The notes under the pieces: generated by a model
Seen by the model: the letters and a program-made list of their open reading frames with translations, nothing else
What the model was told of the DNA's origin: nothing
The model's database searches: none
Part shown: positions 48,804-56,247 of the stretch, in pieces
Layout of the letters: every line of letters begins with the position of its first letter
How positions within the stretch are numbered: position 1 is the stretch's first letter
Made by a program: the position numbers and the translations under genes
NCBI GenBank assembly: GCA_944388125.1
Contig: CALXHO010000008.1
Span: 1 to 63,416 of the forward strand
Direction of reading: 5' to 3'
DNA from: an uncultured Gemmiger sp.
GTDB lineage: Bacteria > Bacillota > Clostridia > Oscillospirales > Ruminococcaceae
Length of the DNA stretch: 63,416 bases

Positions 48804-50324
48804 ATGAGCGAAAATACCCAGCTGATCATCTGCCTCGTGATTTTTGCGGCGTCGCTGATCAGTTATCTGCTGAACAAGATCCCCATGTGGATCACCGCCA
48901 TGGGCGCGCTGGTGCTGCTGGTCGTCACCGGATGCCTGGACATGACCACCGCCCTCAGCGGCCTGTCCAACACCAACACCGTCCTGATGGGCTCCATGTT
49001 CGTCGTCGCCGCCGGCCTGAGAAAAACCACCTTTGTGGACACCCTCTGCACTGGCGTCATGAAGCTGACCCGCGGTTCCTTCCGCAAAGCCTACTTCGGC
49101 TATCTTCTCATCGCCGTGCTGCTGGCACAGCTGATCCCCAGCCCCATGGTCGTCTTTGCCATCGTCTCCCCCCTGCTGGCCGAACTGTGTGAGAAGGTGG
49201 GCGAGAGCGTCACCAAGGTCATGTTCCCCCTGGTGGTGGTCGCCATCGGCACCACCGGCATCCTGCCCCTGGCCAGCGCCGTCTCCGACGCCGCCCAGTA
49301 CAACGGCTTCATGCAGACCTATAACATGACCGATTACACCTTCACCGCCATGGACTTCACCATCGCCCGCTGGCCCATGCTGATCCTGATCCCCGCCTGG
49401 GCACTGTTCCTGGCTCCCAAGTTCATGCCCGACAAGCCCAGCCAGCCCATCGCCGGCGCCCGCAGCGCAGGCCAGAACCAGAAGAAACTCTCCAAATTCT
49501 CCGACATTGCCGGTACTGTCGTCTTTTTTGCCACCATCATCTTCCTGGTCCTCTCCGACTACATCGGCCTGCAGTCCTGGATGGTCGCCCTGGTGGGCGG
49601 CATGCTCATGGTGCTGTGCGGCACCCTGGACACCCGGGAAGCCATGGGCAGCCTGCCGGTGGACAGCATCCTGCTTTTCGTCGGTGCCCTGGCCATGGGC
49701 AGCGCTCTCAGCGCCACCGGCGCCGGTGAGGTCATCGGCAACGCCCTGGCAAACGTACTGGGCGGCAGCACCAACAGCTACCTGATCGGCGGCCTGTTCT
49801 TCGTGGTGCCTTTCATCATCACCCAGTTCATGCTCAACCGCGCCGTCAGCCAGATCTTCATCCCCCTGTGCATCCTGACCTGCCAGACCTTTGCCGCCAG
49901 CAACGGCCCCCGCCCGGCCGCCGTGCTCATGGAGTATTTCCCGGCCAATATGACCGCCGACCCCATGTCCAAGCTCAACGAGGAGCAGCTGGCCGATCCC
50001 CGGGAGGTCCGCCGCGCCGAGACGGCCCGGCTGTACAACGCCTTCTACTGCTCGCCGGAGGAGGGCAAGAACCCCCTGGCCTCCCCGGCCTTTGCCCCCG
50101 ACGAGCTTCTGGCCTGGTTCCCCGACACCCTGATCCTCTCGGCCGGCAAGGACACCCTCTGCGAGGAGGACGAGGAGCTGGCCCTGCGCATGGCCCGCTG
50201 CGGCGTCAACGTGACGCTGCGCCGGTTCCGCCAGTCGCCCCACGGCTTCACCACCAACCGCATGGGCGAATGGGAGGAAGCGGTGGCCCTGCACGCAGCC
50301 TTCCTGCGTGCCCATCTCGACTGA
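48804..50324 (+). CDS. chimeric gene: DASS/SLC13-type permease joined to the tail of an alpha/beta hydrolase
   Basis: Residues 1 to about 360 form a polytopic SLC13/CitMHS-like transporter for organic anions (IPMWITAMGALVLLVVTGCL, MFVVAAGLRKTTFVDTL, ILLFVGALAMGSALS, QFMLNRAVSQIFIPLCILT). From about residue 370 the text becomes the C-terminal part of an alpha/beta-hydrolase esterase: FPDTLILSAGKDTLCEEDEE with the acid Asp and SPHGFTTNRMGEWEEA with the catalytic His. The nucleophile motif GxSxG and the first half of the hydrolase are missing, as are the last permease helices. The frame stays open for 506 residues. A deletion joining two neighbouring genes is the simplest reading; function is doubtful. 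Confidence 0.85.
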   Translation: MSENTQLIICLVIFAASLISYLLNKIPMWITAMGALVLLVVTGCLDMTTALSGLSNTNTVLMGSMFVVAAGLRKTTFVDTLCTGVMKLTRGSFRKAYFGYLLIAVLLAQLIPSPMVVFAIVSPLLAELCEKVGESVTKVMFPLVVVAIGTTGILPLASAVSDAAQYNGFMQTYNMTDYTFTAMDFTIARWPMLILIPAWALFLAPKFMPDKPSQPIAGARSAGQNQKKLSKFSDIAGTVVFFATIIFLVLSDYIGLQSWMVALVGGMLMVLCGTLDTREAMGSLPVDSILLFVGALAMGSALSATGAGEVIGNALANVLGGSTNSYLIGGLFFVVPFIITQFMLNRAVSQIFIPLCILTCQTFAASNGPRPAAVLMEYFPANMTADPMSKLNEEQLADPREVRRAETARLYNAFYCSPEEGKNPLASPAFAPDELLAWFPDTLILSAGKDTLCEEDEELALRMARCGVNVTLRRFRQSPHGFTTNRMGEWEEAVALHAAFLRAHLD

Positions 50325-50340
50325 AAGGCAGGAGATCCCA

Positions 50341-51903
50341 TTGAAAATCACCGATCTGCAGCTGGTTTATGCCAAGCATTATCTCTTCGTCAAGATCTAC
50401 ACCGACGCCGGCATCGTCGGCCTGAGCGAGGCGGGCAACTGGGGCTTTCTCAACGCCACGGCGGCCGCCATTGAAAAATTCAAGCCCTACCTCGTGGGCA
50501 AGGACCCCTTCCGCATTGAGGACATCTGCCAGAATCTCTACCGCGCCCAGTATTTCCGGGGCTCGGTCATCATGTCGGCCATCTCGGCGGTGGACATCGC
50601 CCTGTGGGACATCAAGGGCAAGGCCTTCGGCGTGCCGGTGTACGAGCTGCTGGGCGGCCGCGTCCGGGACAAGGTGCGGGTCTACGCCTCGGTCATGACC
50701 AAGGAGGACGACCCCCACGCCCTGGCCGAGGGCTACCGCGCCCTGCAGCAGCAAGGCTTCACGGCGGCCAAGATCTTTGTCAACGGTCCCATCCGCAGCG
50801 CCAACGGCGGCATGGATGAGTTCTTCTCCGGCCGCATCGAGGACGAGCTGGAAAAGATCCGCATCTGCCGGGAGGCCGTGGGTCCCCACTTCGATTTTGT
50901 GCTGGAGGTTCACCGGGGCATGACCCTGCCCGAGGCGGTGAGCTTCGGCCGTGCGGTGGAACCCTACCGTCCCATGGTGCTGGAGGACCCCGTTCCCCCC
51001 GACAACATCGACACCATGGCGGAGGTGGCCTCCAAGGTGGAGGTGCCCATCGCCTCCGGCGAGCGGTTCATCAACCTGCGGGAGTTTGAGATGCTCATGA
51101 GCCGCCATGCGGTCCAGTACGTCCGCCCCGACGTCTGCGCGGTGGGCGGCATCACCACCACCAAAAAGATCTGCGCCCTGGCCGAGGCCCACGACGTGCT
51201 GGTCATCCCCCACAATCCGGCGGGCCGGGTGTGGGAGCGCCGGGAGCTGGAACAGATGATGGAGCTGTTTGCCCGCTACGACGTCACCGTCATCTCCGAC
51301 GAGATCTGGTCCGACCTGATCCTGCCGGGATACACCCACATCCCCACCCAGTCGGTGTCGGAGGATGCCCGCCGCCGCACGGTGGCCCTCTACGCCCCCT
51401 CCAAGACCTTCAACCTGGCGGGGCTCATCGGCTCCTACCACATCATCTACGACCCTGCCCTGCGGGACCGGGTGCGCCGGGCGGGACAGCAGACCCACTA
51501 CAATTCCCAGAACGTTCTGTCCATGCACGCCCTCACCGCCGCATACAGCGCCGAGGGCGCCCGCTGGCTGGAGGAGCTGCTGGCCGTCCTTGACCGCAAC
51601 GTGGAATATGCGGTACGCTTTATACAGCAGCATTTCGACGGCGTCACGGTGGCCCGCCCCCAGGGGACCTACATGCTCTTCCCCGACTGCAGCGCCTGGT
51701 GCGCCGCCCACGGACAGACCATCGACCAGCATCTCGCCGCCGGACACCGGGTGGGCGTGATCTGGCAGAACGGCCGGTCCTTCCACGGGGAAGGCTGTAT
51801 CCGCATGAATCTGGCCCTGCCCTACAGCCGTGTGCAGGAAGCCTTTGACCGGCTGGACCGCCATGTCTTTCACGGGTCCGGCCCCCAATCAACCGGGAGG
51901 TAA
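50341..51903 (+). CDS. chimeric gene: enolase-superfamily sugar-acid dehydratase joined to a MalY-type aminotransferase
   Basis: Residues 1-291 follow the mandelate racemase/galactonate dehydratase family: MSAISAVDIALWDIKGKAFG, metal ligands in LEVHRG (Glu189 region), LEDPVPP (Glu215) and SGERF (Glu241), and the catalytic His291 of IPHNP. Immediately after, the protein continues as the second part of a PatB/MalY PLP enzyme: AGRVWERRELEQM, VISDEIWSDLI and the Schiff-base Lys355 in APSKTFNLAGL, to its normal end. The aminotransferase lacks about its first 165 residues, including the PLP phosphate-binding start. Both families carry Pro-His-Asn-Pro at this place, so 51208-51222 marks the join. 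TTG start at 50341 with GGAG 6 nt before. Confidence 0.88.
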   Translation: MKITDLQLVYAKHYLFVKIYTDAGIVGLSEAGNWGFLNATAAAIEKFKPYLVGKDPFRIEDICQNLYRAQYFRGSVIMSAISAVDIALWDIKGKAFGVPVYELLGGRVRDKVRVYASVMTKEDDPHALAEGYRALQQQGFTAAKIFVNGPIRSANGGMDEFFSGRIEDELEKIRICREAVGPHFDFVLEVHRGMTLPEAVSFGRAVEPYRPMVLEDPVPPDNIDTMAEVASKVEVPIASGERFINLREFEMLMSRHAVQYVRPDVCAVGGITTTKKICALAEAHDVLVIPHNPAGRVWERRELEQMMELFARYDVTVISDEIWSDLILPGYTHIPTQSVSEDARRRTVALYAPSKTFNLAGLIGSYHIIYDPALRDRVRRAGQQTHYNSQNVLSMHALTAAYSAEGARWLEELLAVLDRNVEYAVRFIQQHFDGVTVARPQGTYMLFPDCSAWCAAHGQTIDQHLAAGHRVGVIWQNGRSFHGEGCIRMNLALPYSRVQEAFDRLDRHVFHGSGPQSTGR

Positions 51904-51909
51904 TGAAAA

Positions 51910-52903
51910 ATGGCACGAAAGTATCCCCATCTCTGCGCGCCCATCACCCTGGGCCGCGTGGTGTTCCGCAACCGCATGTTCTCGGCCCCCATGGGCGGCA
52001 CCGACATCACGGCGGACTGCAGCGTGGGTCCCCGCACCCCCCGGTTTCTATGAACTGCGGGCCAAGGGCGGCGCGGCGGCAGTCACCGCCAGCGAGCTGG
52101 TGGTCCACCCGGCCACCGACGCTTCCCACATGTTCCACCTCGACCTCAGGACCCCGGGCAATCTGGCCAGCTGGACCTTTCTGGCCGACGCCATCCAGCG
52201 CCACGGGGCGGTGCCCAGTGTGGAGCTGAGCCACTCCGGCCAGTACGCAGGCACCTACCTCATCGACAAGGACAAAAAGCAGGGCCTGACCCTGGCCCGC
52301 CAGATGGAACTGGCCGGGGTGGAGGTCCGCCTGAACACCACCGCCACCCCCGAACTGCTGGCCGAACTGGCCACTGAGGCCCTGATCCTGGCCACCGGCA
52401 GCACCCCCATCGTGCCGCCGCTGCCGGGCATCGACGGGGACAACGTGGTGGTCGTCAACAACTACTACCTGGAAAAGGACAAGGTGGGCGACAGCGTCGT
52501 CGTGCTGGGCGGCGGCCTGGCCGGCTGCGAGTGCGCCGTCCATCTGGGCATGGAGGGCAAGACCGTCCATCTGGTGGAGATGCGGGATCAGCTGGCGGTG
52601 GACTGCAACATCCGCCACCGCCCCATCCTCATGCAGATGGTGGACAAGTACACCACCGTCCACCTCAAGCACGCCGGCCTGCGCGTCACCGACGAGGGAC
52701 TGGTCTGCAAGGACGAGGCCGGCAATGAGGTGCTCATCCCCGGCAAGACGGTCATCTGCGCTGTGGGCCAGCGCTCCAACCGCACCGCCGTGGACGAGCT
52801 GCGCACCTGCGCCCCCTGGGTGCGGGAGATCGGCGACTGCGTCCGTGTCTCCAACATCACCAACGCCGTCTATCAGGGTTACCACGCCGCGCTGGACATC
52901 TGA
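51910..52903 (+). pseudogene. old-yellow-enzyme/FadH-type reductase gene with internal deletion and frameshift
   Basis: GGGAGG precedes ATG 51910. The N-terminus is that of 2,4-dienoyl-CoA reductase-like flavoenzymes (LGRVVFRNRMFSAPMGGTDI). The frame breaks at the C6 tract near 52037-52042; with one C less it would read GPRTPGFYELRAKGG and continue (AAVTASELVVHPATDASHMF, LSHSGQYAGTYL). After IDKDKKQ (about 52276) the text jumps into the C-terminal NAD(P)/FAD part (LARQMELAGVEVRLN, LILATGSTPIVPPLPG, VVLGGGLAGCECAVHLG). Most of the TIM barrel and the Fe-S Cys motif are lost: about 330 residues remain of a usual 640-670. It cannot encode a working enzyme. Confidence 0.85.
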
Positions 52904-52926
52904 TTTCCTGCGCTCATCCAGAAACA

Positions 52927-52968
52927 AAGCCACCGCCGTCCGGCAGCTGCCGGGCGGCGGTGGCTTTT
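52927..52968. terminator. bidirectional terminator
   Basis: AAGCCACCGCC and GGCGGTGGCTT form the outer stem with an inner CCGGCAG/CTGCCGG helix; T run on the plus strand. It separates the reductase remnant from the convergent MATE gene. Confidence 0.85.
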
Positions 52969-52985
52969 GCTGTGTAACAGGGAGA

Positions 52986-54116
52986 TCAGGAGAGAATGGG
53001 CTGAGACAGGGCAGCGCGGGCGGCTTCGGCGTCGCGCAGGCGGCGCATCTCCCCCCGGACGACCAGCACCGAGGTGACAAAGGCGACGGCGTCGGCGATG
53101 GGGGCGGTGAACAGGATGCCCGTCAGCCCGAAGAAGCGGGGCAGGATCAGCAGCAGGGGGACCAGGAAGAACACCTGCCGGGTCAGGGACAGCAGCACGC
53201 CCCGGATGGGCTTGCCGATGGCCGCGAAAAAGTTGGAGGACAAGAGCTGCACGCAGTTGACCACCACCATGAACAGGTAGCACCGCATGAAGAGGACGGC
53301 AAACTCAAAGTAGAGGGGATCGCCGGTACCGAAGAGGGCGACGATCTGCCGGGGGAAACACTCAAAGGCCACAAAGCCCGCGGCCGAGATGGCCAGGCTG
53401 ATCCTGACGGCCAGAGCATAGGCCCCCCGCACCCGGTCGTACTGTCCGGCGCCGTAGTTGAAGCTGATGATGGGCTGGGTACCCTGGGAGATGCCCACGA
53501 TGATGCCGGTGAGGATGGCGTTGACCTTGATGACGATGCCGCTGGCGGCCAGGGGGATCTCGCTGCCGTAGACCGACAGGGCGCCGTAGTAGGTCAGGGA
53601 GTTGTTGAGGACGATCTGCACAAAGGTGATGGCCAGCTGGTTGCAGCTGTTGCTCAGGCCCAGGGAGGCGATGCGCCGCCACTCCCCCGGGCAGGGGCGG
53701 AAATCGGGCAGGGTGAGGCGGATGTTGTGGAACAGCCGCAGAAGAACCGGCAGAAACAGCTCCACGATCACCATGTAGGCAAGGCCCAGCACCACCATCA
53801 TGGAGACGGCGGCCCCCACTGTGCGCTGTGCCTGGTCCCGGTCGCCGCGGCCCAGACTCAGGTTGAACCGGGCCGCGCCGCCCACCCCGATGAGCAGGGC
53901 GATGGACAGGCAGATGGTGGAGAGGGGAAAGGACACGTTGGTGGCCGCGTTGCCCAGATACCCCACGCCGTTGCCGATGAAGATCTGATCCACGATGTTG
54001 TACAGCGAGCTCACCAGCATGGCCAGCACGCTGGGCACGGCAAAGCTGCGCAAAAGCTGGGGCAGGGGGCGCACCCCCAGGGGATTGGGCCCGGCGGCGT
54101 TATGGCTGGGGTTCAT
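52986..54116 (-). CDS. MATE-family transporter with an internal deletion
   Basis: The 376-residue protein is clearly MATE (SSLYNIVDQIFIGNGVGYLG; TQPIISFNYGAGQYDRVRGA) but is about 80 residues short. After residue 129 (VELFLPVLLRLF) the text jumps to HNIRLTLPDFRPCPGEWRRI. The segment found between these points in the complete copy at 43926-45326, roughly helices 4 to 6 with the RAxGxP-type loop, is missing, while the frame is kept. With an odd topology it is probably non-functional. Its ATG overlaps the end of the MarR gene by 17 nt, so both were one operon. Confidence 0.85.
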   Translation of the reverse strand: MNPSHNAAGPNPLGVRPLPQLLRSFAVPSVLAMLVSSLYNIVDQIFIGNGVGYLGNAATNVSFPLSTICLSIALLIGVGGAARFNLSLGRGDRDQAQRTVGAAVSMMVVLGLAYMVIVELFLPVLLRLFHNIRLTLPDFRPCPGEWRRIASLGLSNSCNQLAITFVQIVLNNSLTYYGALSVYGSEIPLAASGIVIKVNAILTGIIVGISQGTQPIISFNYGAGQYDRVRGAYALAVRISLAISAAGFVAFECFPRQIVALFGTGDPLYFEFAVLFMRCYLFMVVVNCVQLLSSNFFAAIGKPIRGVLLSLTRQVFFLVPLLLILPRFFGLTGILFTAPIADAVAFVTSVLVVRGEMRRLRDAEAARAALSQPILS

Positions 54117-54552
54117 CGGCGGCCTCCTTGTCGTTTTCCTCCACGGCCCGCAGGGCGATGGACTCCAGTGCCTGCAGCACAAGATCCCGGGACTCGGCGG
54201 GAATACCGGCCAGCAGACGGTCCTGCCAGTCGGTGCAGATGGCCTTGATCCGGGGATAGGCTTCCCGCGCCCGGTCGGTGGGGAACAGCTGGTAGGTGCG
54301 GCGGTCTTTGGTGTTCTGCTGCCGCATCAGAAAGCCCTCCTTCTCCAGCGCCACCAGCGCCCGGGTGATGTTGCTGGGATTGACAAAGAACAGGGCAAAA
54401 AACTGATCCTGGGTGATGCCGGGGTACTCGCACACCCGCATCACATATTTGTACTGGCTGCTGCCCAGCCCCAGGGGGGCCAGGGCACGGTCCAGGTGCA
54501 TGGCGGTGTAGCGAAAGCCCACCGACAGCCATTTGGCGATGGTTTGTTCCAT
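54100..54552 (-). CDS. MarR-family transcriptional regulator
   Basis: The 150-residue winged-helix repressor has YPGITQDQFFALFFVNPSNI as the recognition region, EKEGFLMRQQNTKDRRTYQL as the wing (with the DRR of MarR), and helical ends for dimerisation. Ligand release would derepress the MATE gene with which it overlaps. A perfect palindrome over its own -35 is a likely autoregulatory site. GGAG lies 11 nt before the ATG at 54552. Confidence 0.92.
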   Translation of the reverse strand: MEQTIAKWLSVGFRYTAMHLDRALAPLGLGSSQYKYVMRVCEYPGITQDQFFALFFVNPSNITRALVALEKEGFLMRQQNTKDRRTYQLFPTDRAREAYPRIKAICTDWQDRLLAGIPAESRDLVLQALESIALRAVEENDKEAADEPQP

Positions 54553-54595
54553 GGCGGTGAATGCTCCTTCTGCATGGTTGGATTGGCATGGCTCC

Positions 54596-54624
54596 AGTAT
54601 ACCACAAAATCTTTGCGCGCGCAA
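54596..54624 (-). promoter_or_regulatory. marR-MATE promoter with palindromic operator
   Basis: On the minus strand, TTGCGC (54619-54624), 17 nt, TATACT (54596-54601). The -35 lies within the perfect palindrome TTGCGCGCGCAA (54613-54624), a plausible MarR operator. Confidence 0.7.
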
Positions 54625-54654
54625 TGGATTTGGGGCGCTTCCCCGCCGGACGGG

Positions 54655-54692
54655 AAAAAAGAAAAGGCGGCCATGCCAGCGCACGGCCGCTC
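54655..54692 (-). terminator. terminator of the third MATE gene
   Basis: GCGGCC (54667-54672) and GGCCGC (54685-54690) form the stem; on the minus strand CCTTTTCTTTTTTCCC follows. Confidence 0.65.
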
Positions 54693-54716
54693 CGGGGGCG
54701 GAAAAACGGAAAGGGC

Positions 54717-56072
54717 TCAGCCGTCCAGGCTGCGCATCAGGCGGGTCAGCACCACAAGAGCGATGCCGGCCAGAATGACCTCGGCCACCGGCTGGGCGTA
54801 GCCCAGGCCGTAGAGGGGCAGGAGGCGGTTGAGCAGGTAAAGGGCGGGGATCTCCAGCACGACCTTGCGCAGGATGGCAAAGACCAGGGCCACCCGTCCG
54901 GTGCCGCAGGCCTGGTAGACGCCCACCACCAGAAAGTCAAAGCTGAGGAAGGGCAGGGACAGGCTCATGGCGGCGAGCAGCCGGGTGCCGTAGGCGATGA
55001 TCTCGGCGTCCTCGATGAAGAGGGCCACAAGATTTCCCGCTGCAAAGTGGAAAACCACCGACATCAGCACCAGAAAGCTGACGCTGACGGTGGCGGAGAA
55101 GCGGATCACCGACCGCATGCGGGGATAGGAGCGGGCGGCGTAGTTGTAGCTGATGAGGGGCATGATGCCCTGGGACAGCCCCTGGGAGACATACATGGGG
55201 ACCATGTTGATCTTCTGGACGATGCCCATGGCAGCCACGGCAGCGGGGCCGTAGGCGGCGGTGAAGTTGTTGAGCACTGTCATGCCGGTGACGTTGAGCA
55301 GGTTCTGGATGGAGGAGGGGATGCCCACCCCGCAGACTCCCACCACGATCTCACGGCTGGGGCGGAAGGCGGAGGGCCGGATGCAGACGTAGGTCTTGCC
55401 CCGGCGGACAAAGAGCAGCACGAAAAAGTAGAGGCAGGCCACGCAGTTGGAGAGGAAGGTGGCAAGGCCGGCGCCCGCCGCGCCCATGTCAAAGCCCCAG
55501 GGCAGGATGAACACCGGGTCCAGCAGAATGTTGAGCAGACAGCCGCTCATGGTGCCGATGCTGGCGTGGAGGGCGCTGCCCTCCGCCCGGACCAGATAGG
55601 CCATGACCACGTTGAGGATGGCAGGGGCGGCGCCGCAGGTGGTGGTCCAGAAGAGATAGCCCTGGGTGGCGGCGGAGGTCTGGTCGGTGGCGCCCAGCAG
55701 GGTCAGGAAGGGCCCCTGAAAGACGGTGTACAGTACCGAGAAACACAGCCCGAAAAACAGGGCGCAGTAAAACCCGAAGGCGGAGCTGCGCTGCACGGTA
55801 TCCAGATCCCTGCGGCCCAGGGCCCGGCTCATCATGCTGGAGGAGCCCACGCCGAACAGGTTGTTCACCGCGTTGAAGGCCAGCAGCACCGGAGCGGCCA
55901 GGGTGACCGCCGAGGTCTGGATGGAATTGTTGAGCATGCCCACAAAATAGGTGTCGGCCAGGTTGTACAGGACCATGACCAGCGAGCTGAGAATGGTGGG
56001 CACCGCCAGGGTGGCGACGGCGCGGGGGACGGGGACGCTCTCGAACAGAGACTGACGTTGGGTGTTTTCCAT
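54717..56072 (-). CDS. MATE-family multidrug/Na+ efflux transporter
   Basis: The 451-residue protein is a complete MATE pump with twelve predicted helices: SSLVMVLYNLADTYFVGML, NNLFGVGSSSMMSRALGR, ILLDPVFILPWGFDMGAAGAG, and GIMPLISYNYAARSYPRMRS. It is a different subtype from the other two MATE genes and is transcribed alone. GGAG precedes the ATG at 56072. The upstream AT-rich region carries a promoter and an inverted repeat. Confidence 0.93.
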   Translation of the reverse strand: MENTQRQSLFESVPVPRAVATLAVPTILSSLVMVLYNLADTYFVGMLNNSIQTSAVTLAAPVLLAFNAVNNLFGVGSSSMMSRALGRRDLDTVQRSSAFGFYCALFFGLCFSVLYTVFQGPFLTLLGATDQTSAATQGYLFWTTTCGAAPAILNVVMAYLVRAEGSALHASIGTMSGCLLNILLDPVFILPWGFDMGAAGAGLATFLSNCVACLYFFVLLFVRRGKTYVCIRPSAFRPSREIVVGVCGVGIPSSIQNLLNVTGMTVLNNFTAAYGPAAVAAMGIVQKINMVPMYVSQGLSQGIMPLISYNYAARSYPRMRSVIRFSATVSVSFLVLMSVVFHFAAGNLVALFIEDAEIIAYGTRLLAAMSLSLPFLSFDFLVVGVYQACGTGRVALVFAILRKVVLEIPALYLLNRLLPLYGLGYAQPVAEVILAGIALVVLTRLMRSLDG

Positions 56073-56122
56073 GATTTCTCCAGTCTGGCCGGGGCACGGC
56101 CGGGGTGCGGGGGCAGGATAAT

Positions 56123-56164
56123 TGTTAATTGATTTAATAATAACATATTTGCGCCCAAAAGCAA
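56123..56164 (-). promoter_or_regulatory. promoter of the third MATE gene
   Basis: On the minus strand, TTGCTT (56159-56164), 16 nt, TATTAT (56137-56142). TGTTA (56123-56127) and TAACA (56141-56145) are inverted arms over the -10, a possible operator. Confidence 0.5.
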
Positions 56165-56177
56165 AGCCATACCCCAA

Positions 56178-56226
56178 AACCGGAACCCCCCGGCAAGAGC
56201 TACCGCTCCTGCCGGGGGGGCCGGTT
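56178..56226 (-). terminator. terminator of the second ABC operon
   Basis: AACCGG plus CCCCCCGGCA pair with TGCCGGGGGG plus CCGGTT; on the minus strand a TTTT run follows. It lies 22 bases after the permease stop. Confidence 0.7.
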
Positions 56227-56247
56227 CATAGGGAGAAAAAAGGGAGA

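Noticed and set aside
48804-52903. A new multi-domain catabolic system of bifunctional enzymes
   Set aside because: The partner halves lack essential parts (hydrolase nucleophile, PLP-enzyme N-terminus, flavin barrel), so deletion or assembly error is more likely than evolved bifunctionality.
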